Shown piece after piece: positions 34,338 through 42,177 of a stretch of DNA of 42,820 nt. The position numbers were made by a program, and so were the translations under genes. A model generated the notes under the pieces. The model was not told the origin of the DNA and ran no database searches. It was given only the letters and a program-made list of their open reading frames with translations. Every line of letters begins with the position of its first letter. The first letter of the stretch is position 1. The stretch is from the NCBI GenBank assembly GCA_018003515.1, contig JAGNDO010000043.1, positions 1 to 42,820 of the forward strand, read 5' to 3'. The DNA is from Caldilineaceae bacterium (lineage in GTDB: Bacteria > Chloroflexota > Anaerolineae > Caldilineales > Caldilineaceae).

Positions 34338-34973
34338 ATGACCAAGCGTTTTATTGCAATTGCCGGCAACATCGGCGTGGGCAAGTCATCCCTCACCCGG
34401 CTGATGGCCCAGGGGCTGGGATGGGAACCTTTCTACGAGGCTGTGGACGACAACCCCTATCTGGCCGACTTCTACGGGGACATGCAGCGCTGGAGCTTTC
34501 ACTCCCAGATCTTTTTTCTGGGGCGACGGCTGCGCCATCACCGCCAGTTGGTGGACCATCCCGGCTCCGTGGTCCAGGACCGCAGCGTCTACGAGGACGC
34601 CGAGATCTTCGCCCGCAACCTCTATGACCAGGGCAACATGGCCCCGCGAGACTACAGTAGCTATCGGGATCTCTACCAGGCCCTCACCGACTTCCTGCCC
34701 CCGCCGGACCTCATGGTCTACCTCAAAGCCTCCACCGAGACCCTGGTCCGCCGCATCCGCCGCCGGGGCCGGGCCTACGAGCAGGCCATGGACCCGGCCT
34801 ACCTGGCCCGGCTCAACGACCTCTACGAAGGCTGGATCGACCGCTTCAACCTCTGCCCCGTCCTCACCGTCCCCGCGGACACCTTGGATTTTGTGGACAA
34901 TCCCCAGCATTTGGACTTGGTGATCCGCAAGGTGCAGGAGAAGCTGCAGGGCAAGGAAGTGGTGGTGTTTTAG
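34338..34973 (+). CDS. Deoxynucleoside kinase
   Basis: A 211-residue P-loop kinase of the deoxyadenosine/deoxyguanosine kinase group, which phosphorylates deoxynucleosides for salvage. The P-loop is GNIGVGKSS (10-18). WSFHSQIFFLGRR and QDRSVYEDAEIFA hold the Glu/Arg and DRS residues that bind the nucleoside, and RRIRRRGRAYEQ is the Arg-rich lid. GGAGG lies 5 nt before the ATG. Substrate preference (dA/dG or dC) cannot be read with certainty. It stands alone, framed by a hairpin on each side. Confidence 0.93.
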   Translation: MTKRFIAIAGNIGVGKSSLTRLMAQGLGWEPFYEAVDDNPYLADFYGDMQRWSFHSQIFFLGRRLRHHRQLVDHPGSVVQDRSVYEDAEIFARNLYDQGNMAPRDYSSYRDLYQALTDFLPPPDLMVYLKASTETLVRRIRRRGRAYEQAMDPAYLARLNDLYEGWIDRFNLCPVLTVPADTLDFVDNPQHLDLVIRKVQEKLQGKEVVVF

Positions 34974-34975
34974 TG

Positions 34976-35034
34976 AAGATTGGATAGGAAAAGGGGCAAC
35001 CGTGTCACGGTTGCCCCTTTTCCTATCCAATCTT
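34976..35034. terminator. 29-bp perfect palindrome after deoxynucleoside kinase
   Basis: The arms 34976-35004 and 35006-35034 are perfectly complementary with a single unpaired base between them. It begins 3 bp after the kinase stop. The A4G4 part in the stem gives some T-richness on the far arm, but there is no T tract afterwards. A MITE-like repeat copy begins directly at its end. Confidence 0.6.
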
Positions 35035-35101
35035 TCTCGTTCCCACGCTCTGCGTGGGAATGCACACGGACGCTCTGCGTCCCGTGGCGCAGAGCGCCGG
35101 T
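35035..35101 (+). repeat. MITE-like repeat, copy 1 (truncated)
   Basis: It matches the first two thirds of the repeats at 36566 and 40876: a palindromic end (TTCCCACGCTCTGCGTGGGAA), then GGACGCTCTGCGTCCCGTGGCGC and AGAGCGCCGGT. The right inverted end is missing and the sequence passes directly into a broken coding region. Confidence 0.85.
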
Positions 35102-35350
35102 GCCGCTACTACGCTCTCTGGTGGCCACTGGCACCGATATTCAACGGGGTGGTCCAGGCGGTGGAGAAACTCGCCACAGACCGTACAACAGCTTGCCACA
35201 GACCGTGCCGCAGACGCCCATAGGGTGCAACAGCTTGCCAGCCAGGTGGCCCAGATGGGTGAAGACCGTACCCGACCGGTGATCAATTTTCTATGGTTCG
35301 GCGGTGGTTTCGCTCTGGCACTGGTGCTGGTGGTCTTTTTGGTTCGGTGA
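35102..35350 (+). pseudogene. Broken gene for a small coiled-coil membrane protein
   Basis: One frame reads GVVQAVEKLATDRTTA, and after a frameshift another reads QQLATDRAADAHRVQQLASQVAQMGEDRTRP followed by a C-terminal membrane helix (VINFLWFGGGFALALVLVVFLVR) and a stop. Repeated QLA-type heptads suggest a coiled coil. The 5' part is replaced by the MITE-like repeat at 35035, and no start with a ribosome-binding site remains. I do not recognise the family. Confidence 0.45.
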
Positions 35351-35374
35351 TCACCACGTGATCATCATCGAACC

Positions 35375-35953
35375 CTATTCCCCGTTTTCAGTTTCCACCA
35401 GTGACTCCGAATCACTTTTTCCCAAAGAATTATTTTTCCCCAGACGATATTTATTTAAATGCTTTTTTGGGGCTTCATTTGTAAGGTTCTCCATTCGTTG
35501 TTTTTCTGCTTCAGTTAGAATAGCTTCGATACTCAAAGTTTTTGTAACCCCGGTCAGGAAATAAGCTCCCAGTATCAGTGCCATGAATAATGCTACAAGC
35601 AAAGAAAAAATGGGGTTGAAGCCATACATGGCTATGATGTTTGCAAAAGGATCAATCACAAGAAGAATCATGATCGTCATTGTTGCGATGATGATCAATC
35701 TGATGTACTGAAGTATAAGATCAATCTTTAATGCTGCTAGTCTATCGCTATTCGATGCAAGCATATGAACTTGCTTCATGAAATTCTGTTGTTTTGATTT
35801 TAGGGTCAGACTTCTTGCCTCAGAAGTTTTAGCCCATTTTTTTTCGATACGGGGATATAGGAATGCCGAGATTAGATTGATTATTACTGCAACGAAAATT
35901 GCAGTGAATAGCCACCATCCCCACGATTCTGCGGTATTCGGAATTGCTTCCAT
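35375..35953 (-). CDS. Orphan membrane protein, lower GC than neighbours
   Basis: A 192-residue protein with three hydrophobic helices (about 12-33, 84-108 and 115-137) separated by a basic Ser/Lys/Gln-rich segment, with a charged C-terminal tail (KKHLNKYRLGKNN, then acidic). No known domain is recognised. AAGGAG lies 10 nt before the ATG. The coding sequence is clearly richer in A and T than the metabolic genes on either side, which suggests recent transfer. It sits next to the excisionase-like gene and a broken gene, in a patch with no conserved operon. Confidence 0.7.
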   Translation of the reverse strand: MEAIPNTAESWGWWLFTAIFVAVIINLISAFLYPRIEKKWAKTSEARSLTLKSKQQNFMKQVHMLASNSDRLAALKIDLILQYIRLIIIATMTIMILLVIDPFANIIAMYGFNPIFSLLVALFMALILGAYFLTGVTKTLSIEAILTEAEKQRMENLTNEAPKKHLNKYRLGKNNSLGKSDSESLVETENGE

Positions 35954-36080
35954 GAATTCAGTACTCCTTGTAGTGGTGGATTGTCACAGCCGGTGCACCC
36001 TGATATGATCCAGGTGCACTGTCCCTACTCCCAAGTTAGACTGTGCATAGGCTGGGTGCCCGCAGGGGTGCCCGGTCTTA

Positions 36081-36287
36081 TTATTTCTGGGCCGGGTGGA
36101 ACTGGGCCACGTTTGTGGCCAGCCGACGATCCAATTCTGCCCGGATGTCTTCAGGTCGAAAACGCCACGCCCGGCCAATCTTTATGCCAGGCAGATCACC
36201 CCGTGCCGCCATTCTGGAAACGGTTTGTTGGTGAAGGTCCAGAAATTTGGCCACGTCTGCCGAATCCCACATCTGTTCATCTGTCAT
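36081..36287 (-). CDS. Excisionase-like helix-turn-helix protein
   Basis: A 68-residue DNA-binding protein with a MerR/excisionase-type winged helix (MWDSADVAKFLDLHQQTVSRMAARGDLPGIKIGRAWRFRPEDI), the HTH_17 type. Such proteins act as excisionases of integrated elements, or as antitoxin-like or stand-alone regulators. AGGGGG lies 4 nt before the ATG at 36287; an upstream start at 36332 would add an unrelated leader. No integrase gene or attachment site is seen nearby. The 5' region is AT-rich and contains phased ACTGTAT repeats, possible operator sites. Confidence 0.8.
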   Translation of the reverse strand: MTDEQMWDSADVAKFLDLHQQTVSRMAARGDLPGIKIGRAWRFRPEDIRAELDRRLATNVAQFHPAQK

Positions 36288-36374
36288 GCTACCCCCTGTC
36301 TCTACAGTCGAATACTCCAGCGTACATATCATGTACTGTGGCCAAGTGTATCATGGTGTTTTACATTGTACAAT

Positions 36375-36391
36375 ACTGTATTTGACTGTAT
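36375..36391. promoter_or_regulatory. Phased ACTGTAT direct repeats upstream of HTH gene
   Basis: Two ACTGTAT units (36375-36381 and 36385-36391) are spaced exactly 10 bp, next to a TTGTACAA palindrome about 36366-36373, with related TACAGT/TACTGT words nearer the gene. Helical phasing fits cooperative binding by a small HTH protein. No assigned regulator. Confidence 0.35.
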
Positions 36392-36463
36392 CTTAACCTG
36401 CGTGATAAATTACACCATAAGAACATAAATGCCGTAATTTTTAGGTGCAAAAATATTGTTTCG

Positions 36464-36495
36464 AGCCCACCAGCCCACCAGCCCACCAGCCCACC
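36464..36495. repeat. Four tandem copies of AGCCCACC
   Basis: Four perfect 8-bp units in the 387-bp gap between the HTH gene and araA (36288-36674). The rest of that gap holds the ACTGTAT repeats, a perfect palindrome at 36513 and a repeat copy at 36566. Confidence 0.85.
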
Positions 36496-36512
36496 ACAGT
36501 CAATTCTTCATA

Positions 36513-36556
36513 AACGAGAGGGAAGGCGAACCGGCCGGTTCGCCTTCCCTCTCGTT
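36513..36556. repeat. Perfect 44-bp palindrome without spacer
   Basis: Two 22-nt arms meet at GGCC-centred symmetry with no loop at all. It lies downstream of araA (minus strand), beyond the repeat copy at 36566. It could form a cruciform in DNA, or a terminator hairpin in RNA if the central four bases open. Confidence 0.7.
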
Positions 36557-36565
36557 CATCGTTCA

Positions 36566-36664
36566 TCTCGTTCCAACGCTCTGCGTTGGAATGCCCGCCG
36601 GACGCTCTGCGTCCCGTGGCGCAGAGCGCCGGTTTCCGTGCCCACGCCGAGCGTGGGTACGAGA
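36566..36664 (+). repeat. MITE-like repeat, copy 2
   Basis: A 99-bp element with inverted ends TCTCGTTCCAACGCTC and (reverse) GAGCGTGGGTACGAGA, enclosing the same GGACGCTCTGCGTCCCGTGG core as copies 1 and 3. Each end is itself palindromic. It lies directly downstream of araA. No coding capacity. Confidence 0.85.
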
Positions 36665-36674
36665 TCGGGATGGT

Positions 36675-38174
36675 TTAGAACGCCTTATTCAGCATATAAA
36701 ACAGATCGTTCCAGCGCAGTTCCTTCTTGAACTCGTTCAGATCCGTCTTGTCGTTGATCAGCAGAAACTCAATGCCCGCCATGTCGGCGAAGTCCTGCAA
36801 CATCTCCACCGTGACCACGTGGCTGAAGCCGGTGTGGTGGGCGCCCCCGGCGAAGATCCAGGCGGCGGCAGCAATTTTGAGCGAGGGTTGGGGAATCCAC
36901 AGGGCGCGGGCCACGGGCAGCTTGGGCAGGGGGTGCTCCGTGGGCACCACATCCACCTCGTTGACCACCATGCGGAAGCGGTTGCCCATGTGCATCATGG
37001 ACGCGTTCAGCGCCGGCCCGCTCACCGTGTTGAAGACCAGGCGCACCGGGTCGCCCTTGCCGCCGATGCCCAGGGGGTGAATCTCCAACGTGGGCTTGTC
37101 GTCGGCGATGGTGGGGCAGACTTCCAGCATGTGGGCGCCCAGCACCTTGTCCCCGGCGGGGCTGAAGTGATAGGTGTAGTCCTCCATAAACGAGGTGCCG
37201 CCGGGCAGACCGGCGTTCATCACCTTCATGGCCCGCACCAGGGCGGCCGTCTTCCAGTCCCCTTCGCCGCCGAAGCCGTAGCCGTCGGCCATCAAGCGCT
37301 GGACGGCCAGACCGGGCAGTTGGCCGATCCCGTGCAGATCCTCAAAGGTGTCGGTGAAAGCTTTGAAGCCCCCGGCTTCCAAGAAAGCCCGCAGACCCGC
37401 CTCGATCCGGGCCGCTTCCCGCAGAGATTCGTAGCGCGCTCCGCCCTTTTTCAATTCCGGGGCGACCACATATTCCTCGTTGTACACCCCAATCAGCCGG
37501 TCAACCTCGGCTTCTGGCACAGCCTGCATGGCCTGGACCAGATCCCCAATGCCGTAGCCGCTGACCGAGTAGCCCAACTGCATGTGGGCCTCCACCTTGT
37601 CGCCCTCAGTGACCGCCACTTCCCGCATGTTGTCGCCAAAGCGGGCCACCTTGAGGCTTTGCCAATCGGCCCAAGCCGCGGCGGAACGCGCCCAGGAACT
37701 CAACTCGGCCTCGACGACCGGATCCTGCCAGTGGCCGACCACCACCTTGCGGTTCATGCGCAGGCGGCTGACCATGAAGCCAAACTCCCGGTCGCCGTGG
37801 GCGGACTGGTTGGTGTTCATGAAATCCATGTCCATGTCGGCCCAGGGGATCTCTGCGTTGTATTGGGTGTGCAGATGGGCAAAGGGCTTCTTGAGGTTGC
37901 TCAACCCGGCGATCCACTTCTGGGCCGGGGAGAAGGTGTGCATCCACGTGATCAGGCCGATACATCTCTTGGCCGAATTGGCGGCCAGGCTGAGTTCATA
38001 GATCTGGTTTTCCGTGGTCATCACCGGCTTAAAGACCACCCGCACGGGCAATTTTTCATCCAGCGCCGCCGCAATCTCCTGCGAGTGGACGGCGATCTCT
38101 TCCAACGTTTCCGGGCCATACAGATGTTGGCTGCCGGTCACAAACCAGACTTCGAATTGTTTTAGATCTATCAT
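36675..38174 (-). CDS. araA: L-arabinose isomerase
   Basis: A 499-residue enzyme that converts L-arabinose to L-ribulose with a divalent metal such as Mn2+. It matches E. coli AraA in length and throughout: [19 protein letters not shown] at the N-terminus, [43 protein letters not shown], the metal-site Glu in [12 protein letters not shown] and [10 protein letters not shown], and HHTGFSHV near the C-terminus. It is the last gene of the ara cluster, 134 bp after araD, with a hairpin between. The start at 38174 has AGGAA upstream. No transporter for arabinose is in the window. Confidence 0.97.
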   Translation of the reverse strand: MIDLKQFEVWFVTGSQHLYGPETLEEIAVHSQEIAAALDEKLPVRVVFKPVMTTENQIYELSLAANSAKRCIGLITWMHTFSPAQKWIAGLSNLKKPFAHLHTQYNAEIPWADMDMDFMNTNQSAHGDREFGFMVSRLRMNRKVVVGHWQDPVVEAELSSWARSAAAWADWQSLKVARFGDNMREVAVTEGDKVEAHMQLGYSVSGYGIGDLVQAMQAVPEAEVDRLIGVYNEEYVVAPELKKGGARYESLREAARIEAGLRAFLEAGGFKAFTDTFEDLHGIGQLPGLAVQRLMADGYGFGGEGDWKTAALVRAMKVMNAGLPGGTSFMEDYTYHFSPAGDKVLGAHMLEVCPTIADDKPTLEIHPLGIGGKGDPVRLVFNTVSGPALNASMMHMGNRFRMVVNEVDVVPTEHPLPKLPVARALWIPQPSLKIAAAAWIFAGGAHHTGFSHVVTVEMLQDFADMAGIEFLLINDKTDLNEFKKELRWNDLFYMLNKAF

Positions 38175-38232
38175 GTTCGGGTTCCTTTGGGGCTGCGGAT
38201 TATCAATTCGTCGATCTTGTTCGAGATTAGGT

Positions 38233-38298
38233 GATTGAGAGATTAGGAGATTGGGTCGTGCTACTCACCCAATCTCCTAATCGCCCAATCTCTCAATC
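38233..38298. terminator. Hairpin between araD and araA
   Basis: An inner 16-bp perfect stem (38241-38256 with 38267-38282, 10-nt loop) is extended, after an 8-nt bulge, by 8 more pairs (38233-38240 with 38291-38298). It may reduce readthrough from araD into araA, or stabilise processed ends of a shared transcript. Confidence 0.6.
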
Positions 38299-38308
38299 GC
38301 CAATCCCA

Positions 38309-38950
38309 TCACTGCCCATAAACGTTCATATACCGATCATGCAACTTAGCCACATCCTCCGCTGGGATAACGTCGGGGACGCCGATCTGCATGGCCATCC
38401 ACACCGTGGCGGCCACGTCTTCGGTCATGATGGCGGCTTTGACCGCGGCGGTGGCATCCTTGCCGATGGTGAAGACGCCGTGGTTTTTGAGCAACACGGC
38501 CGGCGATCTGCCGATGCTCTCCACCACCACCTTGCCGATGGCCTCATCCCCGATCAGGGCGAAGCCGCCGCAGGGGATGGGGCCGCCAAACTCGTCGCCC
38601 ATGGCCGTCAGCACCACCGGGATGGCCATGCCCACGGCAGCAAAGGCGCTGGCATAGCGGGAATGGGTATGCACAATCCCGCCCACGTCCGGGCGATGGC
38701 GGTAAATATACAGATGGCTGTACGTGTCGGACGAGGGCTTGAGATCCCCTTCGACAATCTTGCCATCCATGTCCACCACCACCATGTGCTCGGCCCGCAG
38801 ATCTCTGTAGCGGATGCCGGATGGCTTGATCACCACCAAGCCCGTCTCCGGGTCCCGGGCGCTGACGTTGCCGCTGGTCCAGGCCACCAAGTTGTTTTTG
38901 GGCAGCTCCTGGTGCAGGTCGGCGAGTAGGTCTTTGAGGTGTTCGAGCAT
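38309..38950 (-). CDS. araD: L-ribulose-5-phosphate 4-epimerase
   Basis: A 213-residue class II aldolase-family epimerase that turns L-ribulose 5-phosphate into D-xylulose 5-phosphate. Visible are WTSGNVSARDP (phosphate site), IKPSGIRYRDL, HTHSRYASAFA (zinc-binding His pair) and VLLKNHGVFTIG with the third His. AAGGA lies 7 nt before the ATG at 38950; a longer upstream frame has no family match. It is somewhat shorter than E. coli AraD (231). It lies between araB and araA, with structured gaps on both sides. Confidence 0.93.
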   Translation of the reverse strand: MLEHLKDLLADLHQELPKNNLVAWTSGNVSARDPETGLVVIKPSGIRYRDLRAEHMVVVDMDGKIVEGDLKPSSDTYSHLYIYRHRPDVGGIVHTHSRYASAFAAVGMAIPVVLTAMGDEFGGPIPCGGFALIGDEAIGKVVVESIGRSPAVLLKNHGVFTIGKDATAAVKAAIMTEDVAATVWMAMQIGVPDVIPAEDVAKLHDRYMNVYGQ

Positions 38951-39035
38951 GTGGGCTTCCTTTATATGTACGCATAAAACGGATTTCAAACTCAAAGGCA
39001 TCAAGCTAAGGATTCTGGTCACGGCAGCACCTGTG

Positions 39036-39066
39036 GAAGTCCGACTTTTGAAGAAAGTCGGACTTC
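39036..39066. repeat. 13-bp perfect hairpin in araD leader
   Basis: The arms 39036-39048 and 39054-39066 pair perfectly around a 5-nt loop, about 86 bp upstream of the araD start in the araB-araD gap (38951-39172). A leader hairpin or attenuator is possible. Confidence 0.5.
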
Positions 39067-39128
39067 TCGTCACGCCGATCCTGGCATGAATACCATTCAT
39101 TTCCTCAGGCCAGCGGTGGGTTGACCCA

Positions 39129-39160
39129 GACGTCGGGCTTTTGGGAAAAGCCCCGACGTC
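39129..39160. terminator. Hairpin directly after araB
   Basis: GACGTCGGG...CCCCGACGTC arms with an AAAAG/CTTTT extension pair with a one-base bulge, starting 13 bp past the araB stop. The A/T-rich loop side gives a T run within the structure. It probably ends or weakens the araB transcript. Confidence 0.6.
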
Positions 39161-39172
39161 TTAGCTTGAACC

Positions 39173-40849
39173 CTATGCGCTCTTGATCGCCTCGGCCTTG
39201 ATGGCCTTCAACCGTTTCATGACATCGTTTTCTCCCCGGCCAAAGTAGTCGTGGAGGAGCATGTACTCGGCGAAGAGCTTGTCATAAACCTTGGTGGCGT
39301 TCGGGTTGGGGACGAAACTCTCGTCCTTCAAGCTACCCATGACGGGCGCGGCGTCGAAGATGGAGTCGAAGCCGCCGGCTGCTTTGCCTGCGGCCACTGC
39401 CCCAAACATGGCCGATCCCACGGCGGGGGCCAGGGCCGAAGCCGCCAGCTTGAACTCCCGCCCGGTGATGTCGGCGTAGATCTGCATGAGCAGCCGGTTC
39501 TTTTCGGGCAGACCGCCGCAGGCCACCAGTTCGTTGACGGGCACGCCGTTGGCCTCAAAGGCTTCGATGATCACCCGGGTGCCGTAGGCCGTGGCCTCGA
39601 TCAGCGCCCGGTAGATCTCTTCGGGCTTGGTGAGCAGGGTGGCACCCAGGAGCATGCCGGTCAGGTCCACGTCCACCAGCACGGAGCGGTTGCCGTTCCA
39701 CCAGTCCAGGGCCACCAGGCCGCTTTCGCCGGGCTTGAGCTGGGCGGCTTTTTCCTCCAACAGTTGGTGGATGTTGATCCCCTGTGCCTCGGCTTCCCGT
39801 TCGTATTTGGCCGGGACACAGTTCTCGGTGAACCAGGCGAAGTGGTCACCCACGCAGGACTGGCCCGCCTCGTAGCCGACGAGTCCAGGCAGGATGCCAT
39901 CCTCCACATAGCCGCAGATGCCAGGGACCATATGTTCCTCATTGCTCAAAACCATGTGGCAGGTGCTGGTGCCCATGATCATGACCATGCGCCCCGGCTC
40001 GGCCACGGTGGTGGCGGGGACGGCCACGTGGGCGTCCACGTTGGCCACGGCAATGGCGGTGCCGGGGTTCAGCCCGGTCCAGGCGGCTGCTTGGGCGGTT
40101 AGATTGCCCGCTTTGTGCCCGATGGGCTTGATGTCCCGGGTCATCTTTTCATCGACCACATTTTCCAGCCGAGGATCCAAGGCGGCAAAGTAGGCTTTGT
40201 CCGGGAAGCCCTCCCGCTTGGACCACATGGCCTTGTACCCGGCGGTGCAGGCGTTGCGGCTCTCCACGCCGGTCAGTTGCCAGACCACCCAGTCCGCGGC
40301 TTCCAGCAGACGGTCCGCGGCCGCGTAGATTTCCGGGGCCTCATCCACGATTTGCAGGGTTTTGGAGAAGAACCACTCGGAGCTGATCTTGCCGCCATAG
40401 CGGTCCAGCCAGCCCTCTCCCATGCTGCGGGCCGTGGCGTTGATCTTGTCCGCTTCGGGTTGGGCGGCGTGGTGCTTCCACAGCTTGACCCAGGCGTGGG
40501 GGTTGTCCCGGTATTCGGGCAGGAAGCAGAGGGGCGTGCCGTTCGCCTTGACGGGCAGCATGGTGCAGGCGGTGAAGTCCACGCCCACGCCGATCACCTC
40601 ATCCGCGCTGACCCCAGACTCGGCCAGCACCGCGGGGATGGTACGCTTGAAGACTTCCAAATAATCATTGGGGTCCTGCAAGGCCCAGTCCGGGGCCAGG
40701 CGGATGCCCGAATCGGGCAGACGTACATCGATCACGCTGTTGGCATAGGCGTGGACCGCGGTCGCCATCTCCCGGCCATTGCTCACATCCACCAAGACGG
40801 CCCGGCCAGATTCCGTACCAAAATCGACACCAATCGCATAGTTTGCCAT
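39173..40849 (-). CDS. araB: L-ribulokinase
   Basis: A 558-residue FGGY-family kinase that phosphorylates L-ribulose with ATP. It begins [21 protein letters not shown], the first phosphate-binding loop of the family. [39 protein letters not shown] and [19 protein letters not shown] are typical of AraB. E. coli AraB has 566 residues. The ATG at 40849 is preceded by GAGGAGG at good spacing. A longer upstream frame runs through a repeat and is not part of the gene. The 300-bp gap to the upstream dehydrogenase gene holds two repeat elements, so araB may have its own promoter. Confidence 0.96.
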   Translation of the reverse strand: MANYAIGVDFGTESGRAVLVDVSNGREMATAVHAYANSVIDVRLPDSGIRLAPDWALQDPNDYLEVFKRTIPAVLAESGVSADEVIGVGVDFTACTMLPVKANGTPLCFLPEYRDNPHAWVKLWKHHAAQPEADKINATARSMGEGWLDRYGGKISSEWFFSKTLQIVDEAPEIYAAADRLLEAADWVVWQLTGVESRNACTAGYKAMWSKREGFPDKAYFAALDPRLENVVDEKMTRDIKPIGHKAGNLTAQAAAWTGLNPGTAIAVANVDAHVAVPATTVAEPGRMVMIMGTSTCHMVLSNEEHMVPGICGYVEDGILPGLVGYEAGQSCVGDHFAWFTENCVPAKYEREAEAQGINIHQLLEEKAAQLKPGESGLVALDWWNGNRSVLVDVDLTGMLLGATLLTKPEEIYRALIEATAYGTRVIIEAFEANGVPVNELVACGGLPEKNRLLMQIYADITGREFKLAASALAPAVGSAMFGAVAAGKAAGGFDSIFDAAPVMGSLKDESFVPNPNATKVYDKLFAEYMLLHDYFGRGENDVMKRLKAIKAEAIKSA

Positions 40850-40875
40850 ACGTTTCCTCCTCAGATGAGTTAGAA

Positions 40876-40973
40876 TCTCGTTCCAACGCTCTGCGTTGGA
40901 ATGCAAATGGACGCTCTGCGTCCCGTGGCGCGGAGCGCCGGTGGACGTTCCCACGCGGAGCGTGGGAACGAGA
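40876..40973 (+). repeat. MITE-like repeat, copy 3
   Basis: A complete 98-bp copy with about 26-bp inverted ends (TCTCGTTCCAACGCTC... and ...GAGCGTGGGAACGAGA), each palindromic, around the GGACGCTCTGCGTCC core. It lies 27 bp upstream of the araB start, so its structure is in the araB leader or promoter. Confidence 0.85.
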
Positions 40974-41012
40974 GAAGAGAGAATCCGTAAAATCCGCGTT
41001 CTATTGTAACTG

Positions 41013-41132
41013 CCAAGCCTCCCCCTCCCAACCTCCCCCAGATTGGGGGAGGAGCCGGATCGCCGCAAAGCGAATGGCCGCTACCAAAGGTCTGTTCCCT
41101 CCCCAATCTGGGGAGGGTTAGGGTGGGGTTGG
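41013..41132. repeat. Paired G/C-tract hairpins upstream of araB
   Basis: Two short hairpins, CCTCCCCCA-GAT-TGGGGGAGG (41032-41052) and CCCTCCCCA-ATC-TGGGGAGGG (41097-41117), lie in a wider imperfect inverted repeat, since CTCCCAACC on the left matches GGGTTAGGG on the right. It fills the space between the dehydrogenase stop and the araB leader. G runs could also form quadruplexes. Confidence 0.65.
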
Positions 41133-41149
41133 TCGTTACGTTTTATTTT

Positions 41150-42151
41150 CTATTCCATGCTCACGATGACTTTCAACCCTTCCCGGCTTTGGGCGCTGCG
41201 GAAGGCGGCTTCGGCTTGCTCGAAGGGGAAGGTGTCGGAGACCACGGCGCGCACGTCGATCTGGCCTCGGCGCACCAGTTCAATGCAGCGGGGGTAGACG
41301 TGCTTCATGCGCCGCGCCCACTGAATCGTCAACCCTTTGCGCCGCACCAGGGAGGCGGTTACCTTCGTCTCGTCTACCGAGGGGATGCCGACCAAGATCA
41401 CTTTGCCGCCGGGTTTTGTCAGCTCCACCGCGGTGTTGATGGCGGCATTGGACCCAGCCACTTCGATGGTCACATCCAGGAGTTTACCGTCCAGCACCTT
41501 GTGGATGGGTGCGACTTCTTGGCTGTTTGCGTCGGCCAACACGGCCAGATCTGCACCGTTGGCCGTGGCGGCTTCTACCCGGTGGGGCAGCAGATCCGTG
41601 GCCACCACAAAGCTGGCTCCGGCCGCCCGAGCCATCTGCACGATCATCAGCCCGATGGGGCCGCAGCCGAAGACGCCCACCCGGTCCCCAGGGCGGATGC
41701 CGCTGAGGTCAATGGCGTAGAGGGCCACGCCCAGAGGCTCCAGCATGGCCCCGTCCGCGGCGCTGAAGCCATCGGGCAGGGGGAAGAGGCAGTGATCCGG
41801 CCAGGTCATGTATTCCCGCAGACCGCCGTCGTCGTGGCCGTGGCCGGCGAAGTGGTGGTTGGTGCACAGGTTGGGGCTGCCCTCCTGGCAAAATTCGCAC
41901 ATGCCGCAGGGGATGTTGGGGTCAATGGCTACCAATTGGCCATCCGGGGTCCACCCGGCCAGTTCATGGCCCAGGATCAGGGGCCGATCCAGGCGGGCGT
42001 CGCCGATGCCGGCCTCGTCGAACCAGTGCAAATCCGATCCGCAGATGCCCATTGCCCCGATCTTGACCAGGGTGTGACCGGGCTTTGGTTCCGGCATGGG
42101 TTCATCGTGGAAGCGCAATTCACCGGCGGCGTGGAGTCGTAGTGCTTTCAT
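41150..42151 (-). CDS. Zinc-dependent medium-chain dehydrogenase
   Basis: A 333-residue MDR-superfamily alcohol/polyol dehydrogenase. GICGSDLHWF and GHELAG hold catalytic zinc ligands, and CGMCEFCQEGSPNLC holds the four structural-zinc Cys. The NAD(P) loop is VFGCGPIGLMIVQMARAAGA, followed by VATDLLPHR, where the Asp suggests NAD. It resembles sorbitol, L-threonine and galactitol dehydrogenases; the exact substrate is not readable. The ATG at 42151 has AAAGGA at good spacing; an earlier start at 42169 overlaps that site. It begins 26 bp after the LacI-type gene, so the two are co-transcribed. Its place before araB suggests a sugar or sugar alcohol of the pentose pathway. Confidence 0.88.
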   Translation of the reverse strand: MKALRLHAAGELRFHDEPMPEPKPGHTLVKIGAMGICGSDLHWFDEAGIGDARLDRPLILGHELAGWTPDGQLVAIDPNIPCGMCEFCQEGSPNLCTNHHFAGHGHDDGGLREYMTWPDHCLFPLPDGFSAADGAMLEPLGVALYAIDLSGIRPGDRVGVFGCGPIGLMIVQMARAAGASFVVATDLLPHRVEAATANGADLAVLADANSQEVAPIHKVLDGKLLDVTIEVAGSNAAINTAVELTKPGGKVILVGIPSVDETKVTASLVRRKGLTIQWARRMKHVYPRCIELVRRGQIDVRAVVSDTFPFEQAEAAFRSAQSREGLKVIVSME

Positions 42152-42177
42152 GGGAAATTTTCCTTTCATACGTGTTT

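Noticed and set aside
34980..35282. Plus-strand frames of 73-100 codons over the palindrome and repeat copy 1
   Set aside because: They begin inside the hairpin or repeat; only their distal parts look like old coding sequence and are reported as a pseudogene.
36456..38165. A 569-codon plus-strand frame opposite araA
   Set aside because: It runs through the repeat copy at 36566 and then antisense to araA, with no start signal or domain.
39173..41068. Ribulokinase start 73 codons upstream of 40849
   Set aside because: The extra part translates the MITE-like repeat; the start at 40849 has an excellent ribosome-binding site and the family's N-terminus.
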